Positions 1 to 5,783 are shown, counted from the first letter of the stretch. The stretch is DNA of 8,537 nucleotides from Nanoarchaeales archaeon (GCA_013215525.1 JABSQY010000073.1:1-8537); one strand, 5' to 3'. The notes: a model not told the origin generated them from the letters alone. Program-made: numbers and translations.

Positions 1-124
1 TATGGATTTATTAAATTCTGAAATTTATATTTGTGGAAGACCTGATATGGTTGCTGGAGTTGTGGCTGAAGCTGTGTTGAATGGTGCTGATTCTGAAAGT
101 ATTTATTCTGAAAAATATATTTAA
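1..124 (+). CDS. C-terminal tail of an FNR-type flavin/NAD(P)H oxidoreductase (5' partial)
   Basis: Only the last 40 codons are in the window. The reading frame starts at base 2 and ends at the TAA at 122-124. The tail reads as the end of a ferredoxin-NADP reductase type module: IYICGRPDMV (residues 8-17 of the visible part) matches the family pattern of strand, CGPxxM and helix that lines the NAD(P)H site. It is followed by a helix ending in NGADSESIYSEKY, equivalent to the usual closing G...I..E.Y/F. In this superfamily the tail belongs to the domain that passes electrons between NAD(P)H and a flavin. The N-terminal FAD domain is outside the window, so the electron partner (ferredoxin, a hydrogenase-like subunit, an oxygenase) cannot be told. 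The gene converges on the next one with only 20 bases between the stop codons. The family call is fairly safe, the subtype is not. Confidence 0.72.
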   Translation, partial: MDLLNSEIYICGRPDMVAGVVAEAVLNGADSESIYSEKYI

Positions 125-145
125 TAATTTGTGAAACAAATTATT
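123..145. terminator. Perfect hairpin between convergent genes, likely bidirectional terminator
   Basis: The arms AATAATTTGT and ACAAATTATT are exact reverse complements, giving 10 bp around a GAA loop. The hairpin starts in the stop codon of the oxidoreductase and ends at the stop codon of the minus-strand AbrB-PhoU gene, filling the whole gap. A short T-rich stretch follows on the plus side. The position suggests that it ends transcription from both sides. Hairpin-dependent termination is not well established in archaea, so the role is inferred. Confidence 0.55.
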
Positions 146-1086
146 TATTTACACTTCAAATCAATTACAGCTAATAATAAACTATCAACTTTTCCTAAAA
201 TATCTTTTAATAATTGAGAAACTACTAAGTATAAATTTAAATTATCATTAAAGTCTTCTCTTGCAAAGTCAATTGATTTTAATAATGATTGTTTTTTATC
301 TAAATATGCTTTTAAATTTTCATCTAAATCAATTTCTGGATCAATTAATCCAGTTACAAAATCGTAATAATTTTCAATTTCATCTAAAATTCTATAAAAC
401 TTTTTACTTGTTTCATCATCATCTTTTAGATATCTTGCAATTCTTTTTACAATATCTCCAATTGCTTCTAAGGAAGAAATAATCATCCTTAGGTGGTGTG
501 TATCTTTAACTTCAGCTGGATTTTTCCAAACATCTAAGTTATAATTAATTGCTTTGTATGCTAAAAATGTTAATTTATTAATATTTTTATCTAAGTTTGT
601 AATTAAAAAGTATTTTGATTTTCCTTCAGTACTTTTTTTAAGTTCTGTAAATAAGATTTTACCCATATTAACAATTTCAATTGTTAATTTTTTAACATCT
701 AATTCTTCAGGACTTGTTAAATCTTTTAACATAATATAGTCCTCTGTAATTTCAGTAATTTCAACAGAACTTAATTTATCTTTTAGTACTCTGATTTGTT
801 CTAGTTTTTCAATTGCATTTTCAGATTTAATTTTAATATATTTAAAATTTTTTAAATAATATGAAATTAATTCTTTATTAAATAATTTTAAAGGAATATC
901 ATCAAATGAAATTTCAGCCATTTTTTGAGTTTTTTCTTTATTTGCTACAGATAATATTAAAGTTTCACCAGATTCAGTTACATTTAATTTGTCTCCTTTA
1001 TCTAAATTGTTTTCTTTCATCCAGTCTTGTTGTAAGGTAATTACATATGATGAATTACCGAATTGTATAATCTTTCTTGGTTCCAT
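145..1086 (-). CDS. AbrB/SpoVT DNA-binding domain fused to PhoU-like helical domain, putative phosphate-uptake regulator
   Basis: The product is 313 residues. Residues 1-47 form a swapped-hairpin AbrB/SpoVT domain (MEPRKIIQFGNSSYVITLQQ, then a GDKLNV turn and a closing LILSV strand). The remainder is helical. Residues 200-221, with SLEAIGDIVKRIARYLK at 205-221, match the conserved E.IGD...IA helix of PhoU, which coordinates metal clusters in characterised PhoU proteins. AbrB-PhoU fusions are a known archaeal architecture annotated as phosphate-uptake regulators, but no pst transporter gene is visible here, so the phosphate role is family-based only. The ATG lies about 26 bases below the centre of a TATA-like box at 1108-1116, which suggests a leaderless transcript and supports this start. 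The gene is probably transcribed alone, as 89 bases separate it from the AI-2E gene upstream. Confidence 0.82.
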   Translation of the reverse strand: MEPRKIIQFGNSSYVITLQQDWMKENNLDKGDKLNVTESGETLILSVANKEKTQKMAEISFDDIPLKLFNKELISYYLKNFKYIKIKSENAIEKLEQIRVLKDKLSSVEITEITEDYIMLKDLTSPEELDVKKLTIEIVNMGKILFTELKKSTEGKSKYFLITNLDKNINKLTFLAYKAINYNLDVWKNPAEVKDTHHLRMIISSLEAIGDIVKRIARYLKDDDETSKKFYRILDEIENYYDFVTGLIDPEIDLDENLKAYLDKKQSLLKSIDFAREDFNDNLNLYLVVSQLLKDILGKVDSLLLAVIDLKCK

Positions 1087-1095
1087 AATCTATAC

Positions 1096-1105
1096 AATAA
1101 TTATT
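1096..1105. promoter_or_regulatory. Palindrome between TATA box and start of the AbrB-PhoU gene, possible operator
   Basis: AATAATTATT is a perfect 10-bp palindrome lying between the TATA-like box and the ATG. A repressor bound there would block transcription start, and AbrB-type proteins often bind AT-rich symmetric DNA, so autoregulation is possible. In DNA this AT-rich such palindromes also arise by chance. Confidence 0.25.
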
Positions 1106-1107
1106 CA

Positions 1108-1116
1108 TTTATATAT
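1108..1116 (-). promoter_or_regulatory. TATA-like box of the AbrB-PhoU gene
   Basis: On the minus strand this reads ATATATAAA, centred about 26 bases upstream of the ATG at 1086. The predicted transcription start therefore falls at or next to the start codon, which fits a leaderless archaeal message. A second AT palindrome, ATATATTAATATAT, lies just upstream at 1128-1141. Confidence 0.5.
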
Positions 1117-1175
1117 CTATTGTTAATATATATTAATATATGTTTTATGAAAAAGTATTTATTGATTTATTTTTA

Positions 1176-2249
1176 TTATAAAATTGTGTCCTTGTTATCT
1201 TCTTTGTCATTTTCAGGTTTAAATTGAAAGTATTTTACTAAATATCTTAGAAAGATAAAGTTAATTGACAAGATAATTGGCCCAAGTATAATTCCTGAAA
1301 TCCCAAATGCAAACAATCCACCTACAAATCCGATAAAAACTAATGGTGGGGAAAGTGTTTCTTTATTACTCATTAAATATGGGCGTACAAAGTTATCAAT
1401 CATTGAAATAATAAATGTTCCATATATTAATAATGCGACTCCGTTAAATGTGTCACCGATTACAATTAAATAAAAACTTAATGGAACCCAAACTAGTGGA
1501 CTTCCTAAGTATGGAATTAAACTTGTAATTAAAGTTAAAAATGTAATAATTAATAAATTTGGGGCCCCAAAGATTACATATCCAATAAAGGCTACTGCTG
1601 TTTGTAATAAACCAGTTAAAAAATATCCTTTAAATAATACTTTTAGATTTTTTGTAATATTTGTTAAAATTTCATCTTGTTTTTTATAACTTAATGGAAG
1701 GTAGTTATTACAGGATTTTAATATTGTTTTGTTTCCTGTTAAAATGTAGTATGAAATGAATAAGGAAATTAATAATGATACAAAACCTGCTGGGATTGAT
1801 GATGTGAAGTCTTTTGTAAAATTTAGAATGTATAATACTAATGTGTTGAAAACTTCTGAGAAGTCAACAGCTGATAAGATTTCAGAATTTGTGAATTTTT
1901 GAAAAAAATTTGCTAAGATTTCATTTAATACATCTGGGTTTTCGATGTAGACTTGGTATTGAAGAACTAGTTTAATTAAATTTAATACTAAAAAGTAAAA
2001 TATTAAAATTACTGGGATTAAAATTATAAATGTTCCAGAGAATAGTGTAAGTAGTGCTGAGAGTCTTTCGTTTGATGTTTTTTTCATATAATATTCATAC
2101 ACTGGAAATAAAAAATATGAGGATATACAAGAAACTAATATGATTCCGAAAATATCTCTTATTACAAAAAATGCTAAAATTAAAAATATAGTACTTAGGG
2201 CAAGTATAAATAATTTTTCACTTTCCTTAGTATATATTCTTTTTCCCAT
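1176..2249 (-). CDS. AI-2E family transporter (integral membrane protein)
   Basis: The product is 357 residues, a usual length for the family (PF01594). It has two N-terminal membrane segments (about 12-30 and 33-50), another pair at 63-95, a hydrophilic stretch at 96-150, a segment at 152-170, and a C-terminal block of four or more helices. The C-terminal block carries the family signatures: GYFLTGLLQT (208-217), IPYLGSPLVWVP (245-256) and DNFVRPYLM (285-293). The tail is charged and probably cytoplasmic. Members include proposed exporters of the quorum signal AI-2 and Na+/H+ or general efflux proteins; the substrate cannot be read from the sequence and AI-2 itself is unlikely to be certain. 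The ATG is three bases below the stop codon of the GINS gene, so the two are almost surely co-transcribed. No Shine-Dalgarno sequence is visible. Confidence 0.88.
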   Translation of the reverse strand: MGKRIYTKESEKLFILALSTIFLILAFFVIRDIFGIILVSCISSYFLFPVYEYYMKKTSNERLSALLTLFSGTFIILIPVILIFYFLVLNLIKLVLQYQVYIENPDVLNEILANFFQKFTNSEILSAVDFSEVFNTLVLYILNFTKDFTSSIPAGFVSLLISLFISYYILTGNKTILKSCNNYLPLSYKKQDEILTNITKNLKVLFKGYFLTGLLQTAVAFIGYVIFGAPNLLIITFLTLITSLIPYLGSPLVWVPLSFYLIVIGDTFNGVALLIYGTFIISMIDNFVRPYLMSNKETLSPPLVFIGFVGGLFAFGISGIILGPIILSINFIFLRYLVKYFQFKPENDKEDNKDTIL

Positions 2250-2252
2250 GTT

Positions 2253-2657
2253 TTAGATAAGTTGTTTTGCTTTTTTAGATAATTTTAATACTTCTTCATA
2301 AAAATTTTTTTCATCTTCCATTAAATTTTTAGTTGAGAATTCTTCTTCATCAAAAATTGTAGTTTTTACAGCAAGTGTTGAGATTTTAGATAATCTTAAA
2401 CTTAAAAGTTCATTAATTAGGTTTTGTGATCCCATTATGATTTTTTGTTCTTTCATAGCTTTTGAATTTTCTTTATTTTGTGTATGTTTTAAAGCTTCAG
2501 TTTGTTTTTCTTCAATAAAATTTTGAAATCCTGGATAAAATTTTTCAGGCAATTTCATTAATACTTTAGTTTTTTTCTCTTCTCGTAGCAAACTGTACAG
2601 GGAATTAAAAGTTACCAAAGGTAATTCTTGAGAATCTTCAATTGTTTGCGTATTCAT
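2253..2657 (-). CDS. GINS complex protein, Gins51-like, helical A domain only
   Basis: The product is 134 residues. Residues 17-41 (FNSLYSLLREEKKTKVLMKLPEKFY) carry the GINS start pattern: a leading helix LxxLLREE followed by L-x-KLPE-x-FY. Residues 70-97 form the second conserved helix, ending LLSLRLSKISTLAV and corresponding to the R..KI..LA motif of Gins51/Sld5. GINS joins MCM and the Cdc45/RecJ-like protein in the archaeal replicative helicase. The small beta-rich B domain that normally follows is not recognisable: after residue 98 there is only a short acidic and then lysine-rich helical tail. Archaeal Gins51 proteins are usually longer, so this is either a minimal form or a diverged paralogue. 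The ATG lies about 26 bases below a TATATAAA-type box at 2680-2687. It heads an operon with the AI-2E gene. Confidence 0.72.
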   Translation of the reverse strand: MNTQTIEDSQELPLVTFNSLYSLLREEKKTKVLMKLPEKFYPGFQNFIEEKQTEALKHTQNKENSKAMKEQKIIMGSQNLINELLSLRLSKISTLAVKTTIFDEEEFSTKNLMEDEKNFYEEVLKLSKKAKQLI

Positions 2658-2679
2658 ACTTAATTATGGTATTTTATAT

Positions 2680-2687
2680 TATATAAA
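2680..2687 (-). promoter_or_regulatory. TATA box of the GINS/AI-2E operon
   Basis: The minus strand reads TTTATATA, the classic archaeal TATA consensus, centred about 26 bases upstream of the GINS ATG at 2657. This predicts a transcript starting at or very near the ATG, and no ribosome binding site is seen. Confidence 0.6.
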
Positions 2688-2717
2688 GTTATGTATCTTT
2701 AGGAATACACAAAGTAT

Positions 2718-2736
2718 AGTTTCCTTACAGTTTCCT
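2718..2736. repeat. Two direct AGTTTCCT repeats upstream of the GINS promoter
   Basis: AGTTTCCT occurs at 2718-2725 and again at 2729-2736, an 11-base period that puts both copies on one face of the helix. They are flanked by TATAG (2715-2719) and CTATA (2735-2739), an inverted pair. The block lies about 31-56 bases upstream of the TATA box, a position suited to an activator site. No protein is known to bind it. Confidence 0.35.
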
Positions 2737-2820
2737 ATAATTTACTTGTTTTATACCTTATTTATAGTAAAATTTTAATTTTAGAAATATTTTTAAGAAT
2801 TTTAGAATATAGTTTTAAAT

Positions 2821-2867
2821 GGGCTGATTACTCAGTGAAATTTGAGATGCCACGAGATAATCTATCC
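2821..2867. other. GC-enriched hairpin at the 3' side of tRNA-Cys
   Basis: This stretch is clearly richer in G and C than its surroundings. It folds through GATTA (2826-2830) with TAATC (2858-2862), CTC (2831-2833) with GAG (2854-2856) and GTG (2835-2837) with CAC (2851-2853), with single A bulges at 2834 and 2857. Outer pairs between 2821-2823 and 2865-2867 extend the stem. Read on the minus strand it directly follows the tRNA, so it could be a structured trailer or a small RNA. In very AT-rich archaeal genomes, GC islands outside genes often mark structured RNA. No known family was recognised, and C/D or H/ACA boxes are not evident. Confidence 0.35.
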
Positions 2868-2869
2868 AA

Positions 2870-2941
2870 AGGCGAGAGTGGGATTTGAACCCACGGTCGC
2901 AGGGTTGCAGCCTACTGCCTTAACCACTTGGCCATCCCGCC
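2870..2941 (-). tRNA. tRNA-Cys, anticodon GCA
   Basis: The minus strand folds as a complete 72-nt cloverleaf. The acceptor stem is GGCGGGA with TCTCGCC (7 bp with one G-U), and the short D stem is GCC/GGC. The anticodon stem GTAGG/CCTGC encloses the loop CTGCAAC with anticodon GCA at 2906-2908. The T arm is GTGGG-TTCAAAT-CCCAC. The discriminator base is U, which cysteinyl-tRNA synthetases expect and which supports the Cys identity. CCA is not encoded and there is no intron. A TATA-like box lies upstream at 2973-2980. Confidence 0.96.
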
Positions 2942-2972
2942 GATATAGGATAATAAAATTAATTATTTTTGA

Positions 2973-2980
2973 TTTATAAA
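2973..2980 (-). promoter_or_regulatory. TATA-like box of tRNA-Cys
   Basis: TTTATAAA is centred about 35 bases upstream of the first tRNA base at 2941. A start about 26 bases downstream would leave a leader of roughly nine bases to be removed by RNase P. The box is self-complementary, so its direction is taken from the tRNA. Confidence 0.45.
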
Positions 2981-2997
2981 ACTTAGGTTTTAATTAA

Positions 2998-3306
2998 TTA
3001 ATTTAGATAAGATAATATTTTATCAGTTTCACAGTTATTTTCTTCTTTAATTAGGTGTACTACTAGCTTTGCGCTTGCTTCTAGTTCATTTCTTGCACTT
3101 TCATTGTCTGTTTTTAAAATATTTAAGTTTAATAAAGTTTGAATTATCTTATCAATTTCTATTTTTTTATAGTTTTTTGTTTTATTAATATTTTCTTTAA
3201 ATTCTTTAGCAAAACTAAAAAGTTCATCTTCATCAATCATTACATGCATTGCGTTGTCTACTATTTCTTTAATTGCTAAAATTTGTGATTCTATTTCTAT
3301 TGTCAT
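2998..3306 (-). CDS. Small protein with a Qng1-like N-terminal helix, function unknown
   Basis: The product is 102 residues, acidic and predicted all-helical, with no signal peptide or membrane segment and a single cysteine at residue 92. No domain was recognised at first reading. However, residues 12-37 align without gaps to residues 7-32 of the adjacent Qng1 protein, with 10 of 26 positions identical: I, V, HV, I, L, F, K and FK at matching spacing. In the Qng1 family this N-terminal stretch precedes the catalytic fold. The rest (residues 45-100) has no clear match to Qng1 and none of its catalytic motifs, so an enzymatic role is unlikely. The ATG lies 48 bases below the Qng1 stop codon, so co-transcription is plausible. 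It could be a partner, a truncated paralogue or an unrelated helical protein. Confidence 0.65.
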   Translation of the reverse strand: MTIEIESQILAIKEIVDNAMHVMIDEDELFSFAKEFKENINKTKNYKKIEIDKIIQTLLNLNILKTDNESARNELEASAKLVVHLIKEENNCETDKILSYLN

Positions 3307-3354
3307 TTTCTTATTCTTTTTTTATTATTAATTGATTTTTATCTTTTATACTTT

Positions 3355-4287
3355 TTAATATTTAGTTGTTATAGTTTTATGATATGGGTTTAGTTTATAT
3401 TTTTTTTGTTTACCTAATAACCATAATTGATAGTTTAATTTTAATTCATCTATATTTATTAATTTTGAAAGTAATTGATTTACATAAATTTGAGATGCTC
3501 TTATTTCTATTTCTTCTTCACTATCTTGTTTAATTTCTATTTCATTATCAATTTTATTTTCTAATTTTGAATCATACTCTAATATCTTTAATGTTCTTAA
3601 AACCATTGGAATTTTATAGTCTGCTAAATCGAATAAATAGTTTAAATTTGTAATTTGTTTTTGATTTGTTAATTTTAAATACATATTTAAATCATTAATA
3701 AATAGTTGAATTCTTTTATTAAATGTAATTTTTTTATTTTTATATGTTGATGTATCTTCAAAATTTGGCATTGTTTTAATAATTTCATTTATTATATTTT
3801 TCGCGTCGTAATTTGAGTTTATTAATATGTTTTCAAAATTATTATTGTAATTATTTTTAATTGTTAAAATTATTTCTTTAAAATTGTTATATCTTTGTTC
3901 AAATAATGGAATTTCATTTTCACCAGAAAATATTTTTTTAAATTGTTTTTTTGTGATTTTATTTAAATTATCTATTTCAAAAAAATCTTTATTTTTTTTT
4001 AGTTGTTTAAGAAAAGAAAAAATTAAAGCGTATGAACCTGTATACTTTTCATTTTTGTAGGTAATGCTCCATTTTGGTTTTTGCCAAAATGAAAATGATA
4101 AACTAGTATAAATTAATAATAATAATCCCACTTGGTTTAAATTTAAATTTGTTATATTCTCAATATCAAGATAGTGTGACACTTTTTGTGATTTAAATTT
4201 TTTACTAAACTCTTCTAATCGATTTTTATTTATTTTAACATGTTTTGAATGTTTTACAACGTATTCTATATTTTCTAGATTTGACAT
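3355..4287 (-). CDS. Queuosine 5'-phosphate N-glycosidase (queuosine salvage protein, Qng1/DUF2419 family)
   Basis: The product is 310 residues, close to the usual family length. Motifs appear in the family order: HVKI (16-19); SHYLDIE (37-43); SFSFWQKPKW (64-73), the usual NFxFWP..W; IPLFEQR (126-132), family iPLl.eR; FEDTSTY (176-182); KRIQLFINDL (191-200); the nearly diagnostic LADYKIPMVLR (221-231), family ADYRVPQvLR; EIEIRA (259-264); QLWLLGK (287-293); and the closing PYHKT (301-305). Characterised members release the base queuine from queuosine 5'-monophosphate, letting a cell recycle the tRNA wobble modification. The protein should be soluble and cytoplasmic. The family is best known from eukaryotes and some bacteria, so its presence among archaeal genes is notable. 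No tRNA-guanine transglycosylase or queuine transporter is recognised nearby. Promoter placement is unclear: AT-rich DNA at 4296-4308 could hold the TATA box. Confidence 0.86.
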   Translation of the reverse strand: MSNLENIEYVVKHSKHVKINKNRLEEFSKKFKSQKVSHYLDIENITNLNLNQVGLLLLIYTSLSFSFWQKPKWSITYKNEKYTGSYALIFSFLKQLKKNKDFFEIDNLNKITKKQFKKIFSGENEIPLFEQRYNNFKEIILTIKNNYNNNFENILINSNYDAKNIINEIIKTMPNFEDTSTYKNKKITFNKRIQLFINDLNMYLKLTNQKQITNLNYLFDLADYKIPMVLRTLKILEYDSKLENKIDNEIEIKQDSEEEIEIRASQIYVNQLLSKLINIDELKLNYQLWLLGKQKKYKLNPYHKTITTKY

Positions 4288-4319
4288 TTTTTAATTTTAT
4301 ATTTATTTTTAACTCATTT

Positions 4320-4336
4320 TCGTTACAATGTAACGA
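4320..4336. repeat. Odd palindrome with CAATG core, upstream of Qng1
   Basis: TCGTTAC-AAT-GTAACGA gives seven paired bases around a three-base loop. It lies 33 bases upstream of the Qng1 ATG, and thus upstream of or overlapping its promoter. Its core CAATG recurs in the other palindromes of this window, so it may be an operator, a small hairpin in a transcript, or a genome-wide repeat. Confidence 0.45.
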
Positions 4337-4337
4337 T

Positions 4338-4379
4338 AAATAGAATCTCACACCAACGCAATGGTTGTTGGAGGTTTTT
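4338..4379 (+). other. GC-enriched stem followed by a T tract, possible small RNA or terminator
   Basis: Between pth2 and Qng1 lies a patch noticeably richer in G and C than its flanks. CCAAC at 4353-4357 can pair with GTTGG at 4367-4371, or CAAC with GTTG around another CAATG core. A run of five T follows at 4375-4379 on the plus strand. Together with the palindrome at 4320-4336 this resembles a short plus-strand RNA ending in a hairpin and U tract, or two terminators back to back. Its direction is not certain. Confidence 0.3.
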
Positions 4380-4398
4380 AATTCACAATGTGAATTAA
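4378..4398. terminator. Perfect hairpin over the pth2 stop codon
   Basis: The arms TTAATTCAC and GTGAATTAA enclose an AAT loop, and the symmetry reaches 10 bp around a single central base. The pth2 stop codon (4395-4397) lies inside the right arm. It probably marks the 3' end of the pth2 transcript, and may also face the plus-strand element at 4338-4379. Confidence 0.5.
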
Positions 4399-4742
4399 TA
4401 AACTTTTAAATCTCCTGTAATTTTATTTATTAATTCTTCTGGTCCAGGTCCAATTGCTAGAACTGTTTGTGTTCCTGGCGCAATTTCTGTGTGTCCTGCA
4501 TCTGTGATTAAAGAATTTACTAAATCTTTACTTTCAGCTAGTTCTTGAAATTTATACATATCTTCTAAACTCTCAACTTTTAGAGTTATTTTTTTCATTC
4601 CACTTGATTGCCAGTTTTTTAATAATTTCTTATTTACTGTAAGTGCACAGTTTACAGCGGCGTGTGCTACTTGCGCTGCTACTTTTCCTTTTGACATTTT
4701 AATGTCAGTTCGTACTAGAATTACTTGTTTTAGGTTTGCCAT
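4395..4742 (-). CDS. pth2: Peptidyl-tRNA hydrolase, archaeal/eukaryotic type (Pth2)
   Basis: The product is 115 residues, the standard Pth2 length. It cleaves the ester bond of peptidyl-tRNAs that drop off ribosomes, recycling tRNA in the cytoplasm. The Pth2 signatures are intact: QVILVRTDIKM (6-16), SKGKVAAQVAHAAV (17-30) with the conserved K, Q and H, DAGHTEIAPGTQTV (81-94), and the closing AIGPGP (96-101). The DAGHT form in place of DAGRT is common in archaea. The fold is unrelated to bacterial Pth. The ATG lies about 28 bases below a TTTAAAATTA box at 4766-4775, so the message is probably leaderless. It diverges from the EamA transporter gene across a 70-base shared promoter region. Confidence 0.95.
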   Translation of the reverse strand: MANLKQVILVRTDIKMSKGKVAAQVAHAAVNCALTVNKKLLKNWQSSGMKKITLKVESLEDMYKFQELAESKDLVNSLITDAGHTEIAPGTQTVLAIGPGPEELINKITGDLKVY

Positions 4743-4765
4743 TTTGATTTTATTTTAGTTATAAT

Positions 4766-4775
4766 AATTTTAAAT
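4766..4775 (-). promoter_or_regulatory. TATA-like box of pth2
   Basis: TTTAAAATTA on the minus strand is centred about 28 bases upstream of the pth2 ATG. It lies back to back with the plus-strand box at 4784-4794, so regulators of one gene may touch both. Confidence 0.4.
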
Positions 4776-4783
4776 TAAAAACT

Positions 4784-4794
4784 TTTATAAATAT
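4784..4794 (+). promoter_or_regulatory. TATA box of the EamA transporter gene
   Basis: TTTATAAATAT is centred about 25 bases upstream of the ATG at 4813, predicting a leaderless transcript. There is no Shine-Dalgarno sequence between the box and the ATG. Confidence 0.55.
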
Positions 4795-4812
4795 GATTTT
4801 TATTTTAGTATT

Positions 4813-5676
4813 ATGAATGGATTTTTAATTATGATAGTTAGTGCTTTTTTATATTCTTTAAAAACAATTATTACTAAACATAATTTAAAAGTTATAAGTT
4901 CTAATTCTATGATTTTTATTACAACAGTTATTTCAAGTATTATTTTATTTCCTTTTGTTTTGTTTTATGGATTTCCAGAGTTTTCATTTAAATTATTATT
5001 TTTTATAATTATTAATGGAGTTATTTTTTATTTTGCTAAATATTTTGCGTTCCGCGCTTTACAAAAAGAAGATATATCAATTATTGCGCCACTTACTGGT
5101 GTTGTTACTTTAATGGTTATGATTACATCATTTTTTATTCTTTCAGAAAGTCCAACTTTATTTGGATTTTTTGGAATTTTATTAGTTGTAATTGGAGTTT
5201 ATTTATTAAATACTCAAAAGTATCACACTAAATTATTAGATCCTATTAAACATCTCTTTACAAATGAGGGAACTAAGTTATATATGATTGCAACTTTATT
5301 TTATGGGTTTGTTGTTGTTTTAGATAAAATGGGTGTATTGTTATCAAGTCCTTTGTTTTGGACTTTTATTATATCTGTTGTGATGGCTGTTGTAAGTAGT
5401 TTTAAATTTAAAAAGAATTTTAAGAAAGAGAAAAAGTTCATTATTTCAAGTTATAAACCTTTAAGTTTGATTATTGTTTTATATATTTTAGTTCATTTGT
5501 CGCAAATGTATGCAATCACTTTAATTTTAGCATCTTACGTCTCAGCGCTTAAAACTTTAAATGTTTTGTTTACAATTTGTATTGGAGGATTATTTTTTAA
5601 AGAAAAAAATTTGTTTAGAAAGTTTTTGATTGGATGTGTAATTATTGTCGGTGTTATGATGATTATGTTGTTTTGA
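4813..5676 (+). CDS. EamA/DMT superfamily transporter
   Basis: The product is 287 residues made of two EamA repeats of about 140 residues each, with ten predicted membrane helices, typical of drug/metabolite transporters. Repeat 1 ends with the recognisable block ISIIAPLTGVV, a helix, LSESPTLFGFFGILLVVIGVYLL (about 93-132). Repeat 2 ends with the parallel block ILASYVSALKTLNVLFTI, a helix, FFKEKNLFRKFLIGCVIIVGV (about 237-281). The short charged loop between the repeats carries lysines and histidines. The family moves amino acids, nucleotide sugars and other small metabolites; the substrate cannot be assigned. The start codon is set by the promoter at 4784-4794, and an in-frame extension upstream is not supported. 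It is followed by 200 bases of non-coding AT-rich DNA with hairpins before SRP54. Confidence 0.88.
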   Translation: MNGFLIMIVSAFLYSLKTIITKHNLKVISSNSMIFITTVISSIILFPFVLFYGFPEFSFKLLFFIIINGVIFYFAKYFAFRALQKEDISIIAPLTGVVTLMVMITSFFILSESPTLFGFFGILLVVIGVYLLNTQKYHTKLLDPIKHLFTNEGTKLYMIATLFYGFVVVLDKMGVLLSSPLFWTFIISVVMAVVSSFKFKKNFKKEKKFIISSYKPLSLIIVLYILVHLSQMYAITLILASYVSALKTLNVLFTICIGGLFFKEKNLFRKFLIGCVIIVGVMMIMLF

Positions 5677-5783
5677 CACCTAAATTTTATAAACTTGGAT
5701 GATTTTATTTTTATTAGAATATATAATTTCTTTATTTTTAGAAGTTATATGATATTTATAATAAATAAATATAAATATAAATG

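Noticed and set aside
261..739. Plus-strand open frames of 73 and 61 codons inside the AbrB-PhoU gene
   Set aside because: They lie antisense to a well-supported gene, are rich in F, L, I and N from AT-rich reverse frames, and have no domain or promoter.
2821..2867. A second tRNA or split-tRNA half on the plus strand
   Set aside because: The first 15 bases resemble a tRNA start, but no anticodon arm or T arm can be built, and no 3' partner ending TCAGCCC is seen downstream.
4320..4398. CRISPR-like repeats in the pth2-Qng1 gap
   Set aside because: The palindromes share only a five-base core, their arms differ and there is no regular spacer length.
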